Positions 44,902-53,683 of a DNA stretch of 64,000 bases are shown here, in pieces. Both the position numbers and the translations under genes were made by a program. Position 1 is the stretch's first letter, and each line of letters starts with the position of its first letter. The notes under the pieces were generated by a model, which was given only the letters and a program-made list of their open reading frames with translations, ran no database searches and was not told where the DNA came from. The stretch is taken from NCBI GenBank assembly GCA_964445575.1, contig CAYULB010000002.1, forward strand, positions 1 to 64,000, in the 5' to 3' direction. This DNA comes from WJMT01 sp964445575 (GTDB lineage: Bacteria; Acidobacteriota; Aminicenantia; Aminicenantales; Aminicenantaceae).

Positions 44902-45726
44902 TTAACCATTCCCATTCAAATCTTCTTTTTTTCTACCCCACAAAGAAGAGGATAAGGTCAATCTATCCAGATCCTTAGGAATGATCAGTCGATTTTTATA
45001 ATTTTCTTTAATTTCTTTTTGGATTTCATCCATAGAATAATCCAGTTCTCCAAAAAAATGGACAGGAATCAAGCACTTCACTCCAATTTGTTTGGCAATC
45101 TTTCCTAAATCAAGAGAATGAGTGTGCATTTTGGAAAGAGAAGGATATTCCTTAAAAAAACGCGAAGGAGCACTGCAATCATGAATGAGAATATCCGGGC
45201 TTCCAATCTCTTTAAACAAAGGCAGATGCACAGGCGTATCTCCAGAATAAAAAAGGTCCATATCATTTTCCTCAAAATGAAAATAAATGCCGGATGATGA
45301 TGAGGAATGAGGTATGCTGAGGCAAAGAGCCCGGACATGCGGAAGGATCTGGAAAGATACACCCGTATCTAATCCCTTGAATTGAACCCTGCATTTGATT
45401 TTCTTATCCAAAAGACCAAAAAGGCCCAAAAGTCGTTCACAAAAAAGGACGGCCTCTTTTGATCCGTAGATGGAAACAGACATTTCTTCTAACATCAAGC
45501 TGTGGATCAAAGCAGGAAGGCCATACACATGGTCCGGATGGATATGGGTAATAAATATTGACTCGATCTTCCGGGGGTCAAGACCGGCAAGTTTCATTTT
45601 ATTGAATGCATCACCAGGACAGTCGATCAACAGGAGGGGGCCTCCTGTATCCAGAGCCAAACTAGTGTTATTCCTTTTTTTCTGAGGAATAGAGCCTCCT
45701 GTTCCTAAAAAACAAAGTGTATTCAT
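44902..45726 (-). CDS. MBL-fold metallo-hydrolase, RNase Z-like
   Basis: 274 aa. The zinc motif HIHPDH (H61, H63, D65, H66) and later metal residues (FYSGDTPVHLPL, IHDCSAP, HTHSLDLGKIAK, LIPVHFFGELDY) follow the RNase Z/ElaC layout, and the start NTLCFLGTGGSIPQKKRNNT is typical. It could be a tRNA 3'-processing enzyme or a related phosphodiesterase. First gene of a three-gene operon with a clear promoter upstream. Confidence 0.8.
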   Translation of the reverse strand: MNTLCFLGTGGSIPQKKRNNTSLALDTGGPLLLIDCPGDAFNKMKLAGLDPRKIESIFITHIHPDHVYGLPALIHSLMLEEMSVSIYGSKEAVLFCERLLGLFGLLDKKIKCRVQFKGLDTGVSFQILPHVRALCLSIPHSSSSSGIYFHFEENDMDLFYSGDTPVHLPLFKEIGSPDILIHDCSAPSRFFKEYPSLSKMHTHSLDLGKIAKQIGVKCLIPVHFFGELDYSMDEIQKEIKENYKNRLIIPKDLDRLTLSSSLWGRKKEDLNGNG

Positions 45727-45753
45727 GGAAAACTCCCTACATTCAAGATATAT

Positions 45754-45782
45754 ATAATAGACTCAAATCTTGTCCTCTGCAA
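45754..45782 (-). promoter_or_regulatory. Sigma-70-type promoter of the MBL-amidohydrolase-antiporter operon
   Basis: On the minus strand TTGCAG (45782-45777), 17 bases, TATTAT (45759-45754). The expected start of transcription is near 45747, followed by AGGGAG and the ATG at 45726. Confidence 0.6.
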
Positions 45783-45818
45783 GAAAAGGATTTGAAAGCC
45801 TTCTGAGGCTTGAATATT

Positions 45819-45973
45819 ATCCTGGCATATTCACAAGTCTAGGTGGCGAGCTTAATGAAATTCAGCCACACCTGAATTTCATCTTGGTTAGGTGCTTTTT
45901 TGGAAAAATCTTGCACATCACAGGAAAAATACCAATAATAAAAACATCTCTTTTTTTGTGAATAGGTCAGAGA
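45819..45973 (+). repeat. Variant intergenic repeat, copy C (155 bp) with hairpin core
   Basis: Left end ATCCTGGCATATTCA (45819-45833) and right end TGAATAGGTCAGAGA (45959-45973) match the terminal repeats of copies A and B. The right half (AATCTTGCACATC, then AAAAACATCTC and a T-run) aligns to copy A. The GC-rich core is replaced by a perfect 11-bp hairpin, ATGAAATTCAG with CTGAATTTCAT around a 6-base loop (45855-45882). The right end directly adjoins the start codon of the GHMP kinase gene (45978). Confidence 0.7.
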
Positions 45974-45977
45974 AATC

Positions 45978-47054
45978 ATGAATGCTGATAAAATAAAGGT
46001 TTCAGCTCCGGGCAGATTATGTCTGCTGGGAGAACATCAAGATTATTTCGGCCTTCCCATAATAGCAGCGGCCATAAACCTGAGAATCTCTGTCACTGCG
46101 AGTAAAACCACTAACCAGAGGATCGAACTGGACCTTCCTGATATCAGAGAAAAAGAAGAATTCCCTTTAAGAAAAAAACTGAATTACCGCAAAGAGCGGG
46201 ATTACCTGAAAAGTGCTGTGAATATCCTGTTGAGAAAAAACATTTATCCTCACTCAGGTTGGAAAGCCCGGGTCAGGGGCACTATTCCCATCAATTCAGG
46301 CACAGCCAGTTCCTCTGCTCTGGTGGTAGCCTGGATCGGTTTTCTGTTGAAAGCTGCCGGAGACCAAAGAGCCTCTCGTCCTGATGAAATCGCGGAATTG
46401 GCCTTTCAGTCTGAGGTTGCGGAATTTAATGAACCTGGGGGGAAAATGGACCATTATTCCTCAGCCTTGGGTCAGGTCATCTCCATCCACTTTGGAGAAA
46501 AACTCAAAACAAATCAATTTAAAAACCCTTTAAAAAAATTTGTACTGGCTGACTCTCTTATAAGAAAAAATACCACTGGAACCCTGGGGTTTATTAAGTC
46601 CCATGTTATGAAAGCCCTGTCAAAAATAAGAAAGAAAAACAGCAATTTTGTGCTTAAGTCTCCCTTGTCTTCTTTTCTAGAAAAAGAGATCGAAAACCTC
46701 CCGCAACCTGAAAGAAGACTTTTAAAAGGGACTCTTATGACTAGAGACATCACTGCACAGGGAGAAGCTCTGTTTAAAGCAAGAGAATTTGATCACAAGA
46801 AATTCGGAAGGCTTCTTTCCCAGCAGCAGGAAGTGATTAAAAATTACTTGAAGCTCTCATCTCCAAAGCTCAACCACATGATTGAGGAAGCTATCCGTGC
46901 AGGAGCCCTAGGCGCCAAAATCAACGGCTCAGGAGAAGGAGGCTGCATCTTTGCTTATACTCCAAAGAATGCAGAACAGGTAGCCAAAAAACTGGAAAAA
47001 TTAGGTTGTAAAACTTATATTGTCCATGTAGACAAAGGAATAATAATCCAGTAA
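45978..47054 (+). CDS. GHMP-family sugar kinase, galactokinase-like
   Basis: 358 aa. The N-terminal motif APGRLCLLGEHQDYFGLPII matches the galactokinase signature, GTIPINSGTASSSALVVAWI is the GHMP ATP loop, and GAKINGSGEGGCIFAY is motif 3. It phosphorylates a sugar at C1 (galactose-like) or another small hydroxyl compound; the exact substrate is uncertain. The upstream repeat ends 5 bp before the ATG and supplies the only purine-rich stretch (AGGTCAGAGAAA) that could serve as a ribosome site. It is followed by efp. Confidence 0.78.
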   Translation: MNADKIKVSAPGRLCLLGEHQDYFGLPIIAAAINLRISVTASKTTNQRIELDLPDIREKEEFPLRKKLNYRKERDYLKSAVNILLRKNIYPHSGWKARVRGTIPINSGTASSSALVVAWIGFLLKAAGDQRASRPDEIAELAFQSEVAEFNEPGGKMDHYSSALGQVISIHFGEKLKTNQFKNPLKKFVLADSLIRKNTTGTLGFIKSHVMKALSKIRKKNSNFVLKSPLSSFLEKEIENLPQPERRLLKGTLMTRDITAQGEALFKAREFDHKKFGRLLSQQQEVIKNYLKLSSPKLNHMIEEAIRAGALGAKINGSGEGGCIFAYTPKNAEQVAKKLEKLGCKTYIVHVDKGIIIQ

Positions 47055-47081
47055 AACATGGTTTCAAAATAGGAGAAAGGC

Positions 47082-47645
47082 ATGATCAACGCAACTCAAA
47101 TCAGGAAAGGCATGGTCATAGAAATTGAGGGTGAACTCTACTTGGTTCTGGAAACCTCTCATATCACGCCAGGAAAAGGACAAGCTCTGATGCAAACAAA
47201 ACTGAGAAAGCTTAAAGACCAGACTCTTCATGATCATCGATTCCGCTCCAAGGACAAGGTAGAACAAGCCTATTTAGAAGAGATAGAAATGGAATACCTT
47301 TATCGAGAAGGCAGCCATTACGTTTTTATGAACACAGAGACCTATGAGCAAATCAGGCTCTCTGAATATATCCTGGGAAATTCTGTCAATTATTTGATCC
47401 CCAATGTGGTCTTCTCTGTAGAGATGCATGAAGGGAAACCTGTGAGAGTGAACCCGCCTATGACCATTGACCTCAAAGTTACAAAAACAGAGCCTTATCT
47501 TAAGGGAGCCACTCAGACAGCCAGCAGCAAACCAGCTACCTTGGAAACAGGAATAACAATAAACGTCCCTCAATTCATTAAAAAAGGAGATATCATCCGC
47601 ATAGATACCAGGGAAGATAAGTATTTGGAGCGGGTTAAAAAATAA
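47082..47645 (+). CDS. efp: Elongation factor P
   Basis: 187 aa, standard length. It starts INATQIRKGMVIEIEGELYL and has the loop residue K32 in TPGKGQA, the site modified in many bacteria. It ends with VPQFIKKGDIIRIDTREDKY. It rescues ribosomes stalled on polyproline. AGGAGAAAGG precedes the ATG at 47082. The stop is followed by one base and the ATG of the AOR gene. No EF-P modification gene is seen here. Confidence 0.96.
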   Translation: MINATQIRKGMVIEIEGELYLVLETSHITPGKGQALMQTKLRKLKDQTLHDHRFRSKDKVEQAYLEEIEMEYLYREGSHYVFMNTETYEQIRLSEYILGNSVNYLIPNVVFSVEMHEGKPVRVNPPMTIDLKVTKTEPYLKGATQTASSKPATLETGITINVPQFIKKGDIIRIDTREDKYLERVKK

Positions 47646-47646
47646 G

Positions 47647-49473
47647 ATGAAAGGAATAAAACCAGGAGGGGTTCATCAAAAACTCCTTGAAATAGACCTG
47701 ACTCATCCAAGAATGCGCAGCCGGAAGCTCAATAAAAAGTTATTCAAAGATTATATTGGAGGAAGAGCTCTGGCCACCCGGCTATTTTTCGATGCAGTAA
47801 ATCCTTCCTGTGACCCTCTAGGACCTGAAAACATCATTGTGATTGCAGCCTCTCCCTTGATCGGTACTTCAGCTCCCACTGCGGCCAGAGGACACATGGT
47901 GTTCAAGTCTCCCTTAACCGGTTTGATAGGGAGCTCCAACTGCGGGGGCACCTGGACCCGTTATCTGAAATCCACAGGATACGACGCCGTGCTCATAAAG
48001 GGAGCATCAAAAAAACCTGTCATAATCTATATTGAACCTGAGTCGGTTAAGATTGAATCTGCTGAAACTCTCTGGGGATGTGATGTGCATAAAACCACAG
48101 ACATATTAAAAAAGAACCATCCCAAAACTCACCCTCTCTGTATCGGCCCTGCTGGAGAAAATAAGGTAAGGTTCTCGTCTGTAATGAATGACAAAAACAG
48201 AGCTTTTGGCCGGGGAGGACCTGGAGCTGTGTTTGGGAGTAAAAATCTCAAGGCGATCTGTGTTTCCGGAGATAAAAAAACATGGATAGAAAAAAAAGAG
48301 GTATTCAGCACCGGAAAAGACCAGGCCGAGTACATGATGAAAGCCGCCCCCATTACCAAAAGACTGTTGAAGGATTTAGGCACATCCGGGCTTTTTAAGC
48401 TCATCAATGTTATGGAAATGCTTCCCTGTAAAAATTTCCAGAGCAATGTTCATCCGGGTGACAAGATCAATGCCATATCAGGAGAAAGAATAAAAAAAGA
48501 TCTTCTCAAAAGGTCAGGGGCCTGTTTCGGATGTTCCATTGCGTGTCAGCGTCACACTTCTTTAAACGGAAAATCCGGAGAAGGGCCAGAATATGAAACT
48601 CTGGTTATGCTGGGTCCTCTTTGCGGAATTTATAACTTAGAATCAATAACCAGAGCCAACTATTTGTGCAATGAACTTGGTTTGGACACCATAAGTATGG
48701 GAGGGACTTTAGCCTGCGGTATGGAGCTTTTCCAAAAAGGCGTTATTAACACACATGAGACCGGAGGGATTTCATTATCCTTTGGGAATTTTGAAGTTCT
48801 TGAAGAAACAGTCAGAATGACCGCATTCAAAAAAGGTATCGGGGGCCAAATATCAGAAGGCTCTTACAGACTGGCTGCATTTTTCAATCAGCCCTTCTCA
48901 ATGAGTGTCAAAAAATTAGAAATCCCTGCCTATGATCCCAGAGCCTCTTTTACTCAAGCCCTGGGTTATATGACTTCTCCCACTGGAGCCTGCCATCTCA
49001 GAGGAGGTTATGCCGTGTCTTTGGCGTTTTTTGGAGGGACCAAGGAGATCCCAAGATTCAGCCTGCTTCAATCCCCCATTGCCATAAGAAACATGCAGAA
49101 CCTGGGGCTCATACATGACTCCTTAGGGATATGCCGCTTTACTGGGTTTGCCTTCTCTAGAGAACCTTGGTCCAGGATGCTGAGCGGGGTCACTGGACAT
49201 GAATATTCATCCGCAGAGTTAGAAAAAACAGCCAATAGAGTGGCTGCCTTGGAAAGAGTGTTTAATCTCAGGGCTGGCTTAAAATATACAGACGACACCC
49301 TTCCCTCTCGTTTCAGTTCAGAGTCCCTCAGGATTCAAGGCAGAAAAATATCTCTTTCTGTAGAATCACAAACCAGAATGAGAGAAGACTATTACAAAGC
49401 CCGGGGATGGAGTGTCCCAGACGGAATCCCTTCCCAAAAAATCTTAGAGGCTATAGAATGTGAAGGAATTTAA
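47647..49473 (+). CDS. Aldehyde:ferredoxin oxidoreductase (tungsten AOR family)
   Basis: 608 aa. It oxidises aldehydes to acids with ferredoxin as acceptor, using a tungstopterin and one [4Fe-4S] cluster. The N-terminal pterin-binding domain contains FKDYIGGRALATRLFFDAVN and FKSPLTGLIGSSNCGGTWTR. The cluster ligands are C293, C296 and C300 (ACFGCSIACQRH) and C496 (GICRF). NELGLDTISMGGTLACGMEL is conserved in the family. It begins one base after efp and is followed after 2 bases by the aldolase-like gene, so aldehyde production and oxidation may be linked. Substrate unknown. Confidence 0.93.
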   Translation: MKGIKPGGVHQKLLEIDLTHPRMRSRKLNKKLFKDYIGGRALATRLFFDAVNPSCDPLGPENIIVIAASPLIGTSAPTAARGHMVFKSPLTGLIGSSNCGGTWTRYLKSTGYDAVLIKGASKKPVIIYIEPESVKIESAETLWGCDVHKTTDILKKNHPKTHPLCIGPAGENKVRFSSVMNDKNRAFGRGGPGAVFGSKNLKAICVSGDKKTWIEKKEVFSTGKDQAEYMMKAAPITKRLLKDLGTSGLFKLINVMEMLPCKNFQSNVHPGDKINAISGERIKKDLLKRSGACFGCSIACQRHTSLNGKSGEGPEYETLVMLGPLCGIYNLESITRANYLCNELGLDTISMGGTLACGMELFQKGVINTHETGGISLSFGNFEVLEETVRMTAFKKGIGGQISEGSYRLAAFFNQPFSMSVKKLEIPAYDPRASFTQALGYMTSPTGACHLRGGYAVSLAFFGGTKEIPRFSLLQSPIAIRNMQNLGLIHDSLGICRFTGFAFSREPWSRMLSGVTGHEYSSAELEKTANRVAALERVFNLRAGLKYTDDTLPSRFSSESLRIQGRKISLSVESQTRMREDYYKARGWSVPDGIPSQKILEAIECEGI

Positions 49474-49475
49474 AA

Positions 49476-50801
49476 ATGGCTTCTGATAAATGGAAAGCTG
49501 ATAAAAATTTGTTCCATCTCTTCCAATCTATAGGCCGCATCCTTTTGGATAAAGACTTAGAAGACAGCCACAGTGGGAATATCTCCACGCTTTGGAAAGA
49601 TGCTCAAGGTAATGAAAAAATTGTGATAACTGCTGCCGGGTCTCAAAAAGGAGACCTGGAGCCGGGTCAAATCTGTTTCCTTTCTCCTTCCGATACAGAT
49701 TACGGTTATTATAAAGCCTCATCAGAAACAGACATCCATGCCAAAATTCTTTCCATCCCCGGAGTGCGTTCCGTGATACACGCTCACTCCAAAGACCTTA
49801 CCATCATGACTTTTGATGAGGAAAAAAAGCCTAACCAACCAATCCCCTTCATTCCTATAGACCCACTGGGATTTTATCATCTCAGCGCCAGTATTCCTGT
49901 AGATTGGGTGGAAGTCCCCTCTGGTTCTCCTGAAATGGCAAAAATCATTCCGGAAAGATTAGCCCATCATAACATCACTGTGCTGCAGGGACACGGAACT
50001 TTTGCCAGAGGAAAAACGCTCCAAGAAGCCCTATTTTATGTCTGCATTGCAAATAATTCAGGGTATATTGCAAGAACAGCCCATAAACTCGACATTGATA
50101 TCCAAAAATTGAGAAAAGAGATGGTCAGCTCTCCTCAAAAATATTTTCCATACCCACTGAAAAAATATAGAGAAGACCAAAAAGAGCCAGAAGGAATAAA
50201 AGGAGAAGAGGAGATTGTTAGAGAATTCAATAAAGCCGCAGCCAGGATATTCAAATCCGACCTTTCTCCTTTTTGCACCGGTTCTATTTCTCTTAGAGGA
50301 GTCGACAGAATGCTCTATGCCCCCGGAGCTTCCAGGCCCCAGGACATCAAAGGTCCTCTCAGAGAACTTCCGCTCAGCTTAAAGGGAAGTGAAACAGACA
50401 GAGAACAGATGATTCATAAAGAAATATACCATCATACTGACTTTCAAACAATCATCCACTGCTACCTGCCGGAAGCAGAAGCGCTGTGTTATTTTGTCCC
50501 TCCTGGAGGGAAAAAACCTATTGACCGAGTGATTCCCATTGATGCGGAGGGGAGCTTTTTCTATCTTGTTATTCCTGTTCTTCCTCCTGACTTTCAATCC
50601 AAAACCCTGATCCGTCTTCTGCATGACTACAAAATAGTGATCATCAGAGGAGGCGGAGTGTGGAGTGTAGGAGAACAGTCTTTATCCGAAGCTCTTCATC
50701 ATCCTTCTTCACTCCGGGATATCTGCCTCTATATTATCGGGGCTTATGAAAGAGGAATGGATATTTCTAAGCTGCAGCCTGAAAAAGCCAAACAGTGGTG
50801 A
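49476..50801 (+). CDS. Double class II aldolase/adducin-domain protein
   Basis: 441 aa with two tandem class II aldolase domains. The N-terminal domain keeps the zinc ligands H102 and H104 (VIHAHSKDL) and H173 (LQGHGTFARG) and the DLEPGQICFL and SSETDIHAKI segments. The C-terminal domain (about 245-430) repeats the order, SPFCTGSISLRGVDRMLYAP, then IHKEIYHHTDFQTIIHCYLP, but the H-x-H has become H-C-Y and the third histidine region reads IIRGGGVWSVGE. So one half is probably catalytic and the other structural or altered. It follows the AOR gene by 2 bases. The aldehyde released by a fuculose-phosphate-type cleavage could feed AOR. Confidence 0.8.
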   Translation: MASDKWKADKNLFHLFQSIGRILLDKDLEDSHSGNISTLWKDAQGNEKIVITAAGSQKGDLEPGQICFLSPSDTDYGYYKASSETDIHAKILSIPGVRSVIHAHSKDLTIMTFDEEKKPNQPIPFIPIDPLGFYHLSASIPVDWVEVPSGSPEMAKIIPERLAHHNITVLQGHGTFARGKTLQEALFYVCIANNSGYIARTAHKLDIDIQKLRKEMVSSPQKYFPYPLKKYREDQKEPEGIKGEEEIVREFNKAAARIFKSDLSPFCTGSISLRGVDRMLYAPGASRPQDIKGPLRELPLSLKGSETDREQMIHKEIYHHTDFQTIIHCYLPEAEALCYFVPPGGKKPIDRVIPIDAEGSFFYLVIPVLPPDFQSKTLIRLLHDYKIVIIRGGGVWSVGEQSLSEALHHPSSLRDICLYIIGAYERGMDISKLQPEKAKQW

Positions 50802-50812
50802 TTAAAAACAAA

Positions 50813-51475
50813 TCACAGATTTTCCAGATACTCAACAACTTCTTGAGGATGGGCTGAGGTCATATCCGCACCTATTTTTACAGCAAAATTATCTGTTACC
50901 GGAGCCCCCCCCACTAAAACCTTTACTTCAGGATATTTTGATTTAATGGTTTTGACTGTTTCTTCCATATTGACCATGGTGGTGGTGAGCAGAGCACTCA
51001 GCCCTACGGCAGCCGGATAGTGTTTCTTGACTGCATTCATAAAATCCTGGGGGGAAACATTTACACCACAGTCAACCACTTCCCAACCACTTCCCTCCAA
51101 AAACATGTTAACAATCTTTTTCCCAATGTCATGCAAATCCCCGGCAACCGTACCCATTACAATTTTTCCTTTATGCTCAACCTCACCGGATTTAAAATAG
51201 GGCTTCAAATGAGCCATGGCAGCTGTCATGGCTTTGGCAGCCACTAAAACATCCGGAAGATAGATCTCATTTTTTTTGAATTTTTGCCCGACTCTCTGCA
51301 TCCCCGTTATGAGACCGGAAGTCAATACCTTCCTGGGCTTTATCCCTTCCTCAAGTGCTCTTTTGGTCAGCTCATCAGCCCCGTCCTGACCTTTGAGCTC
51401 CGGAGGGTAGCGGGATTCAGCGCTGACTTTTCCTCTTTCCACACACCAGGCAATCTTTTCCAACAAGTCAGACAT
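50813..51475 (-). CDS. Corrinoid (B12-binding) protein of methyltransferase systems
   Basis: 220 aa, typical for MtbC/MtmC-like corrinoid proteins. An N-terminal helical cap (residues 1-90, with FKKNEIYLPDVLVAAKAM) is followed by the B12-binding Rossmann domain, with GDLHDIGKKIVNMFLEGSGW giving the cobalt-ligand histidine H115, then SALLTTTMVNMEETV and VLVGGAPVTDNFA. It carries a methyl group between a donor-specific methyltransferase and an acceptor enzyme, neither of which is encoded nearby. It follows the beta-propeller gene by 21 bp. Confidence 0.9.
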   Translation of the reverse strand: MSDLLEKIAWCVERGKVSAESRYPPELKGQDGADELTKRALEEGIKPRKVLTSGLITGMQRVGQKFKKNEIYLPDVLVAAKAMTAAMAHLKPYFKSGEVEHKGKIVMGTVAGDLHDIGKKIVNMFLEGSGWEVVDCGVNVSPQDFMNAVKKHYPAAVGLSALLTTTMVNMEETVKTIKSKYPEVKVLVGGAPVTDNFAVKIGADMTSAHPQEVVEYLENL

Positions 51476-51496
51476 TTTTTACTTTTTATCTTTTAT

Positions 51497-53653
51497 TTAA
51501 AAAGAAGCTCTTGCTACGCCTACATTGCCCTGCTCATCCTCTGCTTTGACGGTGATCAGGTCATCAAACTTCTCTGGCAGAGTTACAGAAAATTTGAATA
51601 CTTCCTGGGTTGAATCACACATCCCATCCTCAGGAAAAACAACATTCCACCCTAAGGGCCTGATAAAATACTGAACCTTTTTTATTCTGGAATAGGAGTC
51701 TTGGACCTTGAATTGAACTTTTAATTTACTACCGGAACGGACTGCCTGCATATCAATGACCTCAGGTCTAGAGTTGTCTATGACCAGAGCCTGGCTTATC
51801 TTTTCATGTTCCAGGCATTTGTCAGGAGGATTAGAGGGAAGGTCAGAAGCTCTGACTTTTACAAGATATTCTCCGTCCGGCAGTGAAAGAGTATTAAAAG
51901 CTAATATTCTTTCTGTCCAATTCTCTTCCAGAATACGCCATTTATTTTCATTTATGCTTCTTATATAAATGGAATAAACCAGCGAATCATCATTTTCATC
52001 TTCAACCTGCCAGATAAAAGTCTGATATCCCTTTCTCTGGACCCTTTTTGCGGCTGTGAATGAATTGTTTTTATTGTTATCACTTTCTGGAGATTTAGAC
52101 TCCAGGCCCCATATCTTTTCTTCTCCAGAAGGAGATTCCAAAAATACTGTATTGGGAGGAAGTATATTTATTTTCTCTATGTTTGGCGCTTTATTATGCT
52201 GAAGAAAAAAAACAACAACTTTCTCAACAATAGGAGAGACGCTCCCTGAATTGGTCTTAAACAATATCTTAAACTGAAGATAACGGGCATCAGGATTCAG
52301 AACCTGCTCTCCGTTCTCTTTTTTATAGGGAGGAGACCAGTCACTCCAGGTGGAAGAAGGCTGCTTTGAATTCCCGCTTCGGGTTTGGAGCTGAATAACC
52401 GTATTTGAAGGCGTCTCGCCCTTCCATTCTATATTCCCCCATGAAGATATCAACTCTGCATCATATACGCTGCTTAAGTATTCTCCATTGTATCTTTGAT
52501 CAGGATATATCACACTTGCTTGGGATGGATTGTTGGACAAAGCATAGATATCATCTTTATCTTTAAAAGGAACTAAAAGATAAATCTGCTCAGAATCTTT
52601 TTGAAACAGAAGAGATATGTTCTCCTTTTTATCCAATGTATAAAGTCTTCCTCTTCTTCCGGTTCCAAAAATAATTCTCTTTTTTGAATCATCCCAGCAC
52701 ATAGAATAAATCATATCTTTATCTGATTTCCAAACCTGTTTTACTTTTCCATCATTCTCTATTTTATAGAGAGCAGAGGGTTGGTCTCCATCTGAGACAG
52801 AAATTTTCTTTTCTCTCCTTCCTGATGCACTGACTGTAACAGAAACATCTGTATCTTCAGCTGAAAATGTGGAGGGCAGGCCGCTGTTTCCGGGCTTTTC
52901 TGTTCTTCCTCCGGCTCCAGCAAATATTTGGCCTTCATCATCAACTACAATCGATCTTATTTCTTCATAAGGTGATTCAAACAGCACTGATGCTTTTTTT
53001 TCCTTAGAAATCTTATAGATCAATCCAGCTCCTCCGCTTCCTGCTAAAAAACTTTCATCTGAAATCTGCTTCATACAGAGGATATGATTTTCCGCCGAGT
53101 CAAACACCTTGACTCCTCCTCCTTCAGAAGTTATCTCGTAAATACCGCCATCTTCTCCTACTGCAGCCAGCAGTGATCCTTCTTTTGTGAACATCAAATC
53201 CCAGATATACTTTTCATGGGGGTTAAAAAATTCAGTTCCGTTTCCCTTCTCTTTAATTTTATAGATTTTTCCATTAGGGGAAGTCCCCGCGTACAATCTT
53301 CCATCAGGACCAAGAGCGAGACAGGTCACATCCATTTCTGGGGCTTTGAAATACAATTCAGGCTCTCCACTGGCATCAATTTGGTAGATAGCTCCTTTAT
53401 GGCCGGTTCCTATATATAGGATATTCTCTGAAGTCAGAACCATGGATAAATAGAATTCCTCAGGAGGAGTTTTTAATTCCTCTTCTCTCGGGGAAAGAGT
53501 CAGCTTTCCCTCTGAGGAGATGGTTATTCCATTAAACTTTCCTTTGATAAAATCATCAAACGATTCTAAAATCCATTTCTTTGGAGTCACAGAATATCCG
53601 GCCTGAACCATAAACATCAAAACCAAAATAATCACAAAAAATGCTTTTTTCAT
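51497..53653 (-). CDS. Secreted beta-propeller protein
   Basis: 718 aa with a signal peptide (MKKAFFVIILVLMFMVQAGY). About residues 70-400 contain repeated propeller blades of the type NILYIGTGHKGAIYQID, RLYAGTSPNGKIYKIKE, SLLAAVGEDGGIYEIT, SFLAGSGGAGLIYKIS, IFAGAGGRT and IIFGTGRRGRLYTLD. The C-terminal part looks like Ig/Fn3-type domains (TRSGNSKQPSSTWSDWSPPY; FIWQVEDENDDSLVYSIYIR). Probably a binding or scaffolding protein outside the inner membrane. The ATG at 53653 follows a (GA) dinucleotide run that takes the place of the ribosome site. The S55 peptidase gene lies 30 bp upstream. Confidence 0.75.
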   Translation of the reverse strand: MKKAFFVIILVLMFMVQAGYSVTPKKWILESFDDFIKGKFNGITISSEGKLTLSPREEELKTPPEEFYLSMVLTSENILYIGTGHKGAIYQIDASGEPELYFKAPEMDVTCLALGPDGRLYAGTSPNGKIYKIKEKGNGTEFFNPHEKYIWDLMFTKEGSLLAAVGEDGGIYEITSEGGGVKVFDSAENHILCMKQISDESFLAGSGGAGLIYKISKEKKASVLFESPYEEIRSIVVDDEGQIFAGAGGRTEKPGNSGLPSTFSAEDTDVSVTVSASGRREKKISVSDGDQPSALYKIENDGKVKQVWKSDKDMIYSMCWDDSKKRIIFGTGRRGRLYTLDKKENISLLFQKDSEQIYLLVPFKDKDDIYALSNNPSQASVIYPDQRYNGEYLSSVYDAELISSWGNIEWKGETPSNTVIQLQTRSGNSKQPSSTWSDWSPPYKKENGEQVLNPDARYLQFKILFKTNSGSVSPIVEKVVVFFLQHNKAPNIEKINILPPNTVFLESPSGEEKIWGLESKSPESDNNKNNSFTAAKRVQRKGYQTFIWQVEDENDDSLVYSIYIRSINENKWRILEENWTERILAFNTLSLPDGEYLVKVRASDLPSNPPDKCLEHEKISQALVIDNSRPEVIDMQAVRSGSKLKVQFKVQDSYSRIKKVQYFIRPLGWNVVFPEDGMCDSTQEVFKFSVTLPEKFDDLITVKAEDEQGNVGVARASF

Positions 53654-53654
53654 G

Positions 53655-53669
53655 CTCTCTCTCTCTCTC
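53655..53669. repeat. CT/GA dinucleotide run at the ribosome-site position
   Basis: Fifteen bases of alternating CT (GA on the coding strand) end one base before the ATG at 53653. They are the only purine-rich sequence available as a ribosome site for the beta-propeller gene. Confidence 0.7.
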
Positions 53670-53683
53670 AATTTTATAAAAAA

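Noticed and set aside
50798..50816. Hairpin GTGATT/AATCAC between the aldolase and corrinoid genes as terminator
   Set aside because: Only a 6-bp AT-rich stem overlapping the stop codon, with no clear T-run; too weak to call.
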